A DNA stretch of 44,297 nucleotides from Akkermansiaceae bacterium. GTDB taxonomy: Bacteria; Verrucomicrobiota; Verrucomicrobiia; Verrucomicrobiales; Akkermansiaceae. The position numbers and the translations under genes are program-made. Below are positions 15,234 through 22,675 of the stretch, piece after piece. The DNA lies in contig CAIKHZ010000359.1 in NCBI GenBank assembly GCA_903827375.1, forward strand, positions 1-44,297, given 5' to 3'. The notes beneath the pieces are model-generated. The model searched no databases and was not told the DNA's origin. It saw nothing but the letters and a program-made list of their open reading frames with translations. Positions within the stretch are counted from its first letter, which is position 1. Each line of letters starts with the position of its first letter.

Positions 15234-15262
15234 AATGTTACCATGCGAGGACTGACCCCATC
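15234..15262 (+). repeat. Right terminal inverted repeat of the RAYT element
   Basis: A 29-base end containing GCGAGGACTGACCCCATC, reverse complement of the left end at 28 of 29 positions and equal to the solo copy at 40495-40523 at 28 of 29 positions. It ends 14 bases before the stop codon of the adjacent FGE-domain gene. Confidence 0.75.
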
Positions 15263-15276
15263 GAGGCGCGGGCTCG

Positions 15277-17049
15277 CTAGGGATTGGCGGTGATGAGGAA
15301 GTTGTCGATATACCAACCGGCGTGGGGGAGGTCGTTCCAATCATCGCTCTGGAGGCGGAATTCGATCTGGATCTGCTGGGTGAAGGCGGCGGCGGGCAGT
15401 GCTTTGGAATAACTCTGCCAAACGCCCCCGGAGTTTCCGTCAATGCGGGCCTCAAGCAGCGCCAGCACGCTGCCGTCAGCAGCAGAAAGAACCCGCATCG
15501 TGCCGTAGTCATACGTTTTCTCGATATCTATGAACTCTTCCAATTTCAAGGTGCCGGAGGTGTAGGCAGTCAGGTCGATGACCGGAGAACGCAACCAGAT
15601 ATTGGCATTGATGCCGTAGTTGCTGTTGATATTAGTGCCGTAGCAATTTGGGGCGCTGAAGGCGGCCAGAGGGCCAACGTTGATGGGTGTTCCGAGTTGC
15701 CATTGGGTATCGACGCCGCCATCGACGCCGCTGGTCCAACCGGTCACGGTGCCATCGAAGTTCTCGCTGAACGCGATCACCTCGGCCGCCGCATATTCTT
15801 CGATGACGTAGAACATTTTGGGATCGGCGGGTTCGAGGATCTGCAGGGCTGGGGTGCCCGCTGGGATGCCCTCTTGAACCAGTGTCCATCCGGTAGGAGG
15901 CTGGTTGGCGAGGTCCGGGCTGCTCCAAAGTCTGTAGAGCTTTCCGCTCCGGCTGTTCCATTTGAATGTTAGATTTGGCGGATTTCTAGCCACCGTCAAC
16001 ATCCCGTTAAAAGGCAATTCGGGAGGTTTGCCCACGGCGCCGAGGCGAAATCCGAAATCCTCTTGCTCGCTGTATTGCCAGAGTCCGCCGAAGTACAGGC
16101 CGTGGACGTCGAGCCCATAAAAACTTGAACTGCCTAACACCGTTTCTCGGATGCCATTTGAATTATAGGTATTCTCGACTAGCTCGCATACATTGTCGTC
16201 CTGATTGTAGGTCCCGTAGTAACTCTGGCTGGCAGGCCCGCCACTGCCCACCGTGTTAGGGCTGTTTTCAAAATTATTCAGCACCGCAGTGTTGCCCGTC
16301 GGCGTCGTGTAATCGCCACTGGTGCCGACGTTGAAATACCCATCGATGTTACCCAGGGCGTCGAGGTGCGCCTCATTGGGCGGAGTGTCGGATTGGGTGG
16401 CATACTTCCAGTAGCCGTTCGTGGTGCTTCCGCCCTTGTAATACGCCGCTTTGAACCACTCGTTCTGGTCTGGAAGGACATAGGTAAGCGGGCCGTTAGC
16501 CAGATCGGCATGAACCGGCATGGTAACAGTGCCCGAATTAACTCCGCCGCCGACAATGGTGTAAGGACCCGTCTCGGTGGAACCGTTACCGCGACCGTTA
16601 TTGAGCCAGTTGGTAAAACGCATTGCGTCGTAGCGGCAAACATTATTCACCGGTTTTTCAGCCATGTTAGGTTTGACGGCATAGACATAACTGCCGCTCG
16701 AACCGCTGCGGGTGATTCCGCCGGAAGGCAGGTTTCCCATATCCGTGTTGTAGAGCCCGTAGGTGTCGGTCGCTGCCTTGGCATTGAGAAACTCACAGTA
16801 CTGGGCATTGGTCACCTCGTACTTTCCCATCCAATAGCTGTAGGTCACCATCCCCAATTTCCAAGGGGTCAATGCCGTCCGATTGTTCTGCCATGCGGGA
16901 CCCGTCGTTGTGTTGCCAGCATCGCCGACCGGCACCAATGCGTAGGGAAATTCAGAGGCAAGCGTCCGGCTACCCAGGAACAATAGCGCAGCTAACACCG
17001 GGCAAACCGTCTGCACGCGAGTAGGGGAACGGGTGGTCGCGGCGAACAT
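15277..17049 (-). CDS. Secreted FGE-sulfatase (SUMF1)-domain protein with C-terminal jelly-roll domain
   Basis: The frame opens at 17166, but the ATG at 17049 (590 residues) places a Sec signal peptide (VCPVLAALLFLGSRTLAS) near the N terminus; neither start has a clear ribosome site. The FGE-sulfatase domain follows (about residues 35-340): YWMGKYEVTNAQYCEFLN, RYDAMRFTNWLNNGRG, LPDQNEWFKAAYYKGG and the closing EDFGFRLGAVG. The paired catalytic cysteines of true formylglycine-generating enzymes are not evident, so a binding or structural role is more likely. A short NPPNLTFKWNSRSGKLYRLW module and a MAM/jelly-roll-like domain (ENFDGTVTGWTSG to HAGWYIDNFLI) complete it. Its 3' end lies next to the RAYT element. 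Confidence 0.8.
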   Translation of the reverse strand: MFAATTRSPTRVQTVCPVLAALLFLGSRTLASEFPYALVPVGDAGNTTTGPAWQNNRTALTPWKLGMVTYSYWMGKYEVTNAQYCEFLNAKAATDTYGLYNTDMGNLPSGGITRSGSSGSYVYAVKPNMAEKPVNNVCRYDAMRFTNWLNNGRGNGSTETGPYTIVGGGVNSGTVTMPVHADLANGPLTYVLPDQNEWFKAAYYKGGSTTNGYWKYATQSDTPPNEAHLDALGNIDGYFNVGTSGDYTTPTGNTAVLNNFENSPNTVGSGGPASQSYYGTYNQDDNVCELVENTYNSNGIRETVLGSSSFYGLDVHGLYFGGLWQYSEQEDFGFRLGAVGKPPELPFNGMLTVARNPPNLTFKWNSRSGKLYRLWSSPDLANQPPTGWTLVQEGIPAGTPALQILEPADPKMFYVIEEYAAAEVIAFSENFDGTVTGWTSGVDGGVDTQWQLGTPINVGPLAAFSAPNCYGTNINSNYGINANIWLRSPVIDLTAYTSGTLKLEEFIDIEKTYDYGTMRVLSAADGSVLALLEARIDGNSGGVWQSYSKALPAAAFTQQIQIEFRLQSDDWNDLPHAGWYIDNFLITANP

Positions 17050-17277
17050 TTGGGCGCTTCGGCAGCTGGGAGTGTTGCTTGGCGCGATGGGTGAGGGGAG
17101 GGGGCTCGAGTGAAACGTGAGTGATCCGGAGGATTGCGTGAGATAGGGGTTTATGGATGTCTTCATGGCAATTGGGTTTGGGATTTTATGTCAATAGGCA
17201 AAAGTGTTAGAAAGAATATTACTGATATCTCTGGTTAAGTGAGACCACGTCAACCACTTCCACGTATCGTTTACGGC

Positions 17278-18432
17278 TTATCGGCGGGGGATAAAACGGA
17301 CGGTTAGAGAATCGTAGGCGAGTGGCCGGTCATAGCGCTCCTCATGTTCGACCTTCTCTTTGGCATCGATGGTTTGGATAGCGCCGACCTGCTCGCACAG
17401 GCACTTCAGGAGGCTGCGAACGACCAAGCGGGCGTGGGCCGCCCCCAAGCAAAGATGTGGGCCGAAGCCGAACGCGACGTGAGGGTTAGGTTTGCGATCC
17501 AAGCGGACCTCATTGGGTGCCGGAAACACACTTTCATCATAGTTGGCCGAGGCGAAACAGAGTGAGACGAGCGAACCAGCCTCCACACTCACTCCGTGGA
17601 CATCGGTTTTTGCGGGGCATAGCCGTCCGATGTGGGTTACGGGAGAGATGGCCCGAAAGAATTCCTCGGTGGCGTTGACGATGCGCCTGGGATCCTCCCG
17701 TAGAAACTCGAGGTCCCTTGGGGATGCTGATAGGTGGCCGATAACACCGGTAATCGAGTTGATGAGCGTATCGCGACCACCGGCAAACATGATGCTTCCG
17801 AAGCCGAGCATTTCCTCCCGGGTGAGCGGGCGTCCGTGGAAGGTTGTCCGGAACAAACTGCTGAAGAAATCGTCGCCTGGGGAAGCCTCAGCCCGGTCTA
17901 AAAGAGAGTTCATATACGTTTCCAGTGCGGCACCTTTGGACTTGCCGTCGCCCTCGCGAAAAACATGCGTGCCCCAACCAATCCAGACACTTGCTTCGGA
18001 ATCCGCCATATTGAGCAGGCAGGCCAGGGCGCGGGATTGCAGCGGGATTGCAAACTCACGGACCATCTCGATGGTGTCGCACTTGAGCGCCTCGGCGAGC
18101 AGACACTGAACTAGAGACTCGACTTTAGCGACCACCTCCGGATGTTTGGCCCGGTTGAAAAATGGCTCGGCTATCTGGCGGTAGTCGCCGTGCTCAGGCG
18201 GATCAATCTCCAAAGGCAACTGGCGGACTGTTCGCACAGCTTCCTCCGAGGGAATCGGGATGCGCAGCGGAGCATCAGAACTGAACGTCTGCCAGTCCTT
18301 CGCAACAGTCCGCACGTCCTCGTGCCGAAGGATCATCGGCACCGGCTTGCCTTGAAAATTGTTGACGAGGACGCCGTGATTGCGACGGGCTTCGCCAAAT
18401 GGATCCGGCTGGCTGTGAATTGGGCAGGGCAT
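17278..18432 (-). CDS. Cytochrome P450 (soluble bacterial type)
   Basis: Haem monooxygenase of 384 residues, normal for soluble bacterial P450s. The I-helix motif reads MFAGGRDTLIN (A-G-G-x-D-T form of AGxDT), the K-helix ExxR lies in TEEFFRA, and the haem loop FGFGPHLCLGAAHAR carries the axial Cys328. No ferredoxin or ferredoxin reductase gene is adjacent, so redox partners must be elsewhere. No biosynthetic cluster surrounds it; its neighbours are a lipoprotein and an FGE-domain protein on the same strand. Substrate is unknown. No Shine-Dalgarno sequence is seen before the ATG at 18432. Confidence 0.92.
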   Translation of the reverse strand: MPCPIHSQPDPFGEARRNHGVLVNNFQGKPVPMILRHEDVRTVAKDWQTFSSDAPLRIPIPSEEAVRTVRQLPLEIDPPEHGDYRQIAEPFFNRAKHPEVVAKVESLVQCLLAEALKCDTIEMVREFAIPLQSRALACLLNMADSEASVWIGWGTHVFREGDGKSKGAALETYMNSLLDRAEASPGDDFFSSLFRTTFHGRPLTREEMLGFGSIMFAGGRDTLINSITGVIGHLSASPRDLEFLREDPRRIVNATEEFFRAISPVTHIGRLCPAKTDVHGVSVEAGSLVSLCFASANYDESVFPAPNEVRLDRKPNPHVAFGFGPHLCLGAAHARLVVRSLLKCLCEQVGAIQTIDAKEKVEHEERYDRPLAYDSLTVRFIPRR

Positions 18433-18464
18433 GGCAAGAAAATATTAAATTTCCAAGGGGTGAC

Positions 18465-18818
18465 TTAACGCATGATAGTGGCCTCCCACTTCCGGTCATT
18501 TGTAAATCGAAATACCAGCTTGTCATCTTGGCCGGGCATTTTGGTAGCATCAATTACTAGTTTTGTCGTAGAGTCGGAACCATTGGGTTTGTATGACCAA
18601 TGAATGACAACTTCGTGAGGAATTCGCGTGCTATTCACATCTGCATACGTGGCCATGCCGCTACCTATAGCCCCGACCGTTGGCTCGCTTTTGAATCCTT
18701 CGACGTGAGCGACCCAGACATCCCTGTCGCACTTGTTCTCAAAGCCAACTCTTCCGGAGTAGGTGCCACAACCAGTTAGAACACTCGCCGTGATTGCCAG
18801 GATATGGATGTATTTCAT
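18465..18818 (-). CDS. Small putative lipoprotein, unknown function
   Basis: A 117-residue protein beginning with a lipoprotein signal (MKYIHILAITASVLTGCG), lipobox LTGC; the Cys would be lipidated and the protein anchored to a membrane. The ATG at 18818 is preferred because the longer frame to 18872 buries this signal. The mature part (NKCDRDVWVAHVEGF, then HEVVIHWSYKPNGSD) looks like a small beta-sandwich; no family is recognised. It is encoded 32 bp upstream of the P450 gene on the same strand, which may be incidental. Confidence 0.7.
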   Translation of the reverse strand: MKYIHILAITASVLTGCGTYSGRVGFENKCDRDVWVAHVEGFKSEPTVGAIGSGMATYADVNSTRIPHEVVIHWSYKPNGSDSTTKLVIDATKMPGQDDKLVFRFTNDRKWEATIMR

Positions 18819-18924
18819 AAGGTCGGTTTCAAGCGGCTGAGTATAGCCCGAGAAGTATCCGGTCAAGAGCAAATTCTTCGATCCCTACACGAGCCACCAC
18901 CACCGGCAAGGCGTGTCTGCACGC

Positions 18925-19017
18925 GTGAGCTTAGTCGAACGATTGATGATTGCCGACCGATGAACGTCGATTTCTGATGTGAGCTTGGACACGAGATTCA
19001 GCACGAACTAAGCTCAC
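18925..19017. repeat. Inverted repeat flanking the gap before the FAD dehydrogenase
   Basis: Perfect 11-base arms GTGAGCTTAGT (18925-18935) and ACTAAGCTCAC (19007-19017) are separated by 71 bases in the divergent region between the lipoprotein and FAD dehydrogenase genes. A partial third copy, GTGAGCTTGG, lies at 18979-18988. It could be a regulator-binding pair or a decayed mobile repeat. Confidence 0.4.
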
Positions 19018-19030
19018 TTCAAAAATCGTT

Positions 19031-20653
19031 GTGAACGGCTGGTGGTTTTGGTACGTCTGCCGGGCCGTCCTTCCTCACCGCGTGCTGCCACTCGTCGAAA
19101 CCGTTGATATTGTCCTGCCCTTGGAGCGCTCCGAGGACGAGGGCGCGCGGCGATCAGCGGCGGCCGCCAAGCTGGGAGTGGCCGTCTCGCGGATTGGCGC
19201 GACGCGTTTGCGCAAGCATTCCATCGACGCCCGCCAGAGCAGCGTCAAGGTGCAACTGCGGTTGGATATTTCGTTAGACGGACCCTTGCCAGAGGAATCC
19301 GAGCCGAGCTGGGCAGTGCCGCCGCTGCCGGCGCAAGCCCGGCGGATGCTGATTGTGGGCTGCGGGCCGGCGGGGATGTTTGCGGCGTTGCGTTGTTTGG
19401 AGCTGGGCATTAAGCCGATCGTATTGGAGCGGGGCAAGGACGTGAGTGCCCGCCGATTCGATCTGGGCCCGTTGTTGCGGGAGGGGCGGGTCATTGAGGA
19501 GAGCAACTACTGTTTTGGGGAAGGAGGGGCGGGTACGTTTTCCGATGGCAAGCTCTACACTCGCGCCACCAAACGCGGGCCGGTCGCCAAGGTGTACGAG
19601 ATCCTCGTCGCCCACGGTGCCCCCGCCCGCATTCTCACCGATGCCCATCCGCACATCGGCTCGAATCTACTGCCCAACGTCGTCAAAGCCATCCGCAGTT
19701 CCATCATCGGGGCCGGCGGCGAAGTGCACTTCCAGACCAAGGTCGTCGATTTTTTGGTCAGTGCTGGACGCCTCCACGGGCTGCGCAGCGAGGGCGGCGA
19801 GGAGATTTTTGGCGACGCCCTGATCCTGGCCACCGGCCACTCGGCCCGCGACATCTATCGACTGCTGGCGGACCGGTCGATTTTATTGGAGCCGAAGCCG
19901 TTTGCCGTCGGCTGCCGCATCGAGCATCCGCAGGCGTTCATCGATCGCGCCCAGTACCACTTGGGCAGTGGCGTGCCGCGGCCGCGCCTGTTGCCTGCCG
20001 CCCGCTACCGACTGGCCACCAAGATTCGCGATCGGGGTGTGCATTCGTTCTGCATGTGTCCCGGCGGCTGGATCGTACCGGCTGCCACTGAAAATGACGA
20101 GGTGGTCGTCAATGGCATGAGCCTTTCGCGACGCGATTCGCCATTTGCCAATTCCGGTCTCATCGTCACCGTGGAACCGGCCGACCTGCCCGGGTTTTTT
20201 CAACAACACGGGGTGCTGGGTGGGATGGTTTTCCAAAAATTGCTGGAGCAGGCTGCCAAATCCGCCGGCGGCGGCGGCCAGGTTGCCCCTGCCCAGCGGG
20301 TGGCCGATTTCCTGAGCGGCAAGCTCTCAGCGGACCTGCCGGACACCAGTTATTTTCCGGGTATTCAAAGCGCCCCGCTCCACGAACTGTTGCCGACTTG
20401 GATCACCGGGCGGCTGCGCGAAGGTCTGCGGCTGTTCGGACGGCAAATGCCCGGCTACACCGCAGACCCGGCATTGTTGTTGGGATTTGAGACCCGCACC
20501 AGCTCGCCGCTGCGGATTCCTCGCCGCGACGACACCCTCGAACATCCACAACTGCGCGGATTGTACCCCTGCGGCGAGGGCGCGGGATACGCCGGCGGCA
20601 TCGTAAGTGCCGCGCTGGATGGCATGCGCAGCGCCGAAGCTGCCGCACATTGA
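19031..20653 (+). CDS. FAD-dependent dehydrogenase/oxidoreductase of the COG2509 type
   Basis: Flavoprotein of up to 540 residues. The dinucleotide-binding loop is MLIVGCGPAGMFAALRCLELG near residue 105, followed by VLERG. The pattern EGGAGTFSDGKLYTR, ATGHSARDIYRLL, and the closing LYPCGEGAGYAGGIVSAALDG are typical of this uncharacterised FAD dehydrogenase family. The extra N-terminal region (ETVDIVLPLERSEDEG onward) is the small domain that precedes the Rossmann fold in this family. The start is uncertain: GTG at 19031 gives an odd Trp-rich leader, and GTG at 19082 gives a more usual N terminus. Electron donor and substrate are unknown. Confidence 0.87.
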   Translation: MNGWWFWYVCRAVLPHRVLPLVETVDIVLPLERSEDEGARRSAAAAKLGVAVSRIGATRLRKHSIDARQSSVKVQLRLDISLDGPLPEESEPSWAVPPLPAQARRMLIVGCGPAGMFAALRCLELGIKPIVLERGKDVSARRFDLGPLLREGRVIEESNYCFGEGGAGTFSDGKLYTRATKRGPVAKVYEILVAHGAPARILTDAHPHIGSNLLPNVVKAIRSSIIGAGGEVHFQTKVVDFLVSAGRLHGLRSEGGEEIFGDALILATGHSARDIYRLLADRSILLEPKPFAVGCRIEHPQAFIDRAQYHLGSGVPRPRLLPAARYRLATKIRDRGVHSFCMCPGGWIVPAATENDEVVVNGMSLSRRDSPFANSGLIVTVEPADLPGFFQQHGVLGGMVFQKLLEQAAKSAGGGGQVAPAQRVADFLSGKLSADLPDTSYFPGIQSAPLHELLPTWITGRLREGLRLFGRQMPGYTADPALLLGFETRTSSPLRIPRRDDTLEHPQLRGLYPCGEGAGYAGGIVSAALDGMRSAEAAAH

Positions 20654-20673
20654 GCGGCTCGTGCCGGGTGGCC

Positions 20674-20710
20674 AGGAAAATTTCCTCGTTTCTCGCCTCG
20701 ACAAAACGAG
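20674..20710. promoter_or_regulatory. Palindrome and short stem-loop before the MoxR gene
   Basis: AGGAAA-A-TTTCCT (20674-20686) is a perfect 13-base palindrome. It overlaps a stem-loop with 7-bp arms CTCGTTT (20685-20691) and AAACGAG (20704-20710). It could be a terminator for the upstream gene or an operator for the MoxR cluster; there is no clear T run. Confidence 0.35.
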
Positions 20711-20752
20711 TCGGCGATCTAGCGTCGCTTCTTGTTCGCACTCGCACCCTCC

Positions 20753-21775
20753 ATGGATCCAAACACCACCCTCACCAGCCAGCTGCCGCCCGATGACGTT
20801 GCCGCCATCGATGAACTCGGAAAAACCTACCAAGCGTTTCGCGCGGAACTCGGCAAAGCCATTATCGGCCAGGACCAGGTGATTGAGCGGTTGGCCATTT
20901 GTCTGTTTGCGCGGGGCCATGCCCTGCTGATGGGCGTACCCGGCTTGGCCAAGACGCTGTTGGTGTCTTCGGTGGCTCAAACCTTTGATTTGAGTTTCAA
21001 CCGGATCCAGTTCACCCCGGACCTGATGCCCGCTGACATCACCGGTACGGACATCATTCAAGAAAGTGGCGTCGGCGGCCGACGGGAATTTGAGTTCATC
21101 AAGGGACCTGTCTTTGCCAACATCGTTCTGGCCGACGAAATCAACCGCGCCCCGGCCAAAACCCAGTCGGCTATGCTCGAGGCCATGCAGGAAAATAAGG
21201 TCACCGTGCTGGGCAAAACGTACACGCTGATGCCTCCGTTTTTCGTGCTGGCCACTCAAAACCCGATTGAACAGGAAGGCACCTACCCCTTGCCCGAAGC
21301 CCAGCTGGACCGCTTCATGTTCCTCATCGAGGTCGATTACCCGAGCGTCGAGGAAGAAAAACGCATCGCCCGCGAAACCACCGGTGCCGCCCGCCAAATC
21401 CTCAGCCACCTGCTGGACGGCGAGAAAGTGCTTGCCTATCAACAACTCGTGCGCCGCGTCCCCGTCCCCGAACACCTCTACGAATACGCGGTGAACATTG
21501 TGCGCAAAACCCGCCCGCACCAACCCGAATCTCCGCAATGGATCAAGGATACCGTCGGCTGGGGTGCCGGCCCGCGCGCCGTCCAATACCTCATCCTCGG
21601 GGCCAAATCCCGTGCCGCCCTGCGCGGTGCCTACATGGCCTCACTCGAGGATATCGAGGCAGTCGCCTCGCCGGTGCTCTCCCATCGCGTCATCACTAAC
21701 TTCTCCGCTGAAAGCCAAGGCATGACCTCCAAGAAAATTGTTGAGCGACTGATCAAGGAGATGCGGGAAGCATGA
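20753..21775 (+). CDS. MoxR-family AAA+ ATPase
   Basis: A 340-residue AAA+ chaperone-like ATPase. Walker A is GVPGLAKT, Walker B ILADEINRAPAKTQSAMLEAM, sensor 1 VLATQNPIEQEGTYPLPEAQLDRF, all diagnostic of MoxR. The ATG at 20753 is preferred over the TTG at 20732. The stop overlaps the DUF58 ATG (ATGA), the standard MoxR/DUF58 coupling. MoxR proteins are thought to help mature or remodel protein complexes with the VWA proteins encoded next to them; here these are the DUF58 protein and two large membrane VWA proteins. Confidence 0.95.
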   Translation: MDPNTTLTSQLPPDDVAAIDELGKTYQAFRAELGKAIIGQDQVIERLAICLFARGHALLMGVPGLAKTLLVSSVAQTFDLSFNRIQFTPDLMPADITGTDIIQESGVGGRREFEFIKGPVFANIVLADEINRAPAKTQSAMLEAMQENKVTVLGKTYTLMPPFFVLATQNPIEQEGTYPLPEAQLDRFMFLIEVDYPSVEEEKRIARETTGAARQILSHLLDGEKVLAYQQLVRRVPVPEHLYEYAVNIVRKTRPHQPESPQWIKDTVGWGAGPRAVQYLILGAKSRAALRGAYMASLEDIEAVASPVLSHRVITNFSAESQGMTSKKIVERLIKEMREA

Positions 21776-22665
21776 AATACGACTTCCTCGACAACCCCTT
21801 GCTGTCCCGCCTCGGTGCCCTGCCCATCGAGGCTCGCGTGCCGATGTTGGGCAACGTCGCCGGCAAACACCGCTCGCCACACCGCGGCTCGTCGGTCGAA
21901 TTCGCCGAGTACCGCAAGTACGTTCCCGGTGATGATACCCGCCGCCTCGACTGGAAGGCGTTTGCCCGCTCGGACCGGTTTTACATCAAGGAATTCGAGG
22001 CCGACACCAACCTGCGCGCCTACTTCGTCGTCGATGCCTCCGGCTCGATGAAATTTGCCGGCCGCGGTGAGGCAAAGATTCAGTTTGCGCGGCGCATCGC
22101 CGCCTCCCTGTCCTATCTGCTGGTCAACCAAGGTGACGCCGCAGGCTTGTCCATCTGCACCGACAAGTTGCACATGGAAGTGCCGCCGAGCCGCCGTGCC
22201 GCCCATCTCGACCGGCTCTTCAGCACCCTCGGTGCGCTCACACCAAGCGGGCCCACCGGCCTGATTGAGGCGCTGCACACGATCGCCGAAAAAGTAAGCC
22301 AGCGGGCGTTTGTGGTGGTGTTGTCGGATTTATTCACCGATCCCGATGCCCTCGGTGACGCCCTTCAGCACCTGCGCTACCGCAAGCACGACATCTCCGT
22401 GTTCCATTTGCTCGACCCGTTGGAGATCGGCTTCGAGTTCGACCGGCCGCATCGCTTTGTCGATTTGGAGGACAACACCGCGCTGGTGGTCGAGCCCAAC
22501 CTGATCGCCGAAGAGTACAAGGCGGCCCTGCGCGACTTCCTCACCGCTGTGCGCGCCAAGTGCCACGATGCCGCTGCCGACTACCAACTTGTCCTGACCG
22601 ACACCCCACTGGAGCCCTTGCTGCGTGAATTCCTGACCGCACGATTGCCCAAATCAAAGCACTAG
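21772..22665 (+). CDS. DUF58 domain protein (VWA-like MoxR partner)
   Basis: A 297-residue soluble protein. It has the DUF58 hallmark RKYVPGDDTRRLDWKAFARSD near residue 50 and then a VWA-like core beginning FVVDASGSM (D-x-S-x-S metal site) near residue 85. No membrane segment is visible. The ATGA overlap with the MoxR gene and the 10-bp gap to the next gene show it is the second gene of an operon. The family role is as an adaptor or substrate of the MoxR ATPase, inferred from conserved neighbourhood rather than from this sequence. Confidence 0.93.
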   Translation: MKYDFLDNPLLSRLGALPIEARVPMLGNVAGKHRSPHRGSSVEFAEYRKYVPGDDTRRLDWKAFARSDRFYIKEFEADTNLRAYFVVDASGSMKFAGRGEAKIQFARRIAASLSYLLVNQGDAAGLSICTDKLHMEVPPSRRAAHLDRLFSTLGALTPSGPTGLIEALHTIAEKVSQRAFVVVLSDLFTDPDALGDALQHLRYRKHDISVFHLLDPLEIGFEFDRPHRFVDLEDNTALVVEPNLIAEEYKAALRDFLTAVRAKCHDAAADYQLVLTDTPLEPLLREFLTARLPKSKH

Positions 22666-22675
22666 ATCCTAAACA

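Larger units (their letters stand above)
14169..15262 (-). mobile_element. Y1/RAYT transposase element with 29-bp near-perfect terminal inverted repeats
   Basis: The transposase gene is bounded by 14169-14197 and 15234-15262, which are reverse complements at 28 of 29 positions (outer end reading GATGGGGTCAGTCCTCGCAT). The flanks show no target-site duplication, as expected for HUH/Y1 transposition. The transposase stop codon lies inside the left repeat. A further solo copy of the repeat lies at 40495-40523 next to the CRISPR array. The element sits between the mutarotase/PfkB operon and the FGE-domain gene. Confidence 0.75.

Noticed and set aside
20327-21586. 419-residue minus-strand ORF across the FAD dehydrogenase and MoxR genes
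   Set aside because: It overlaps two clearly recognised plus-strand genes and its translation has no motif; it reflects GC-rich antisense codon bias.
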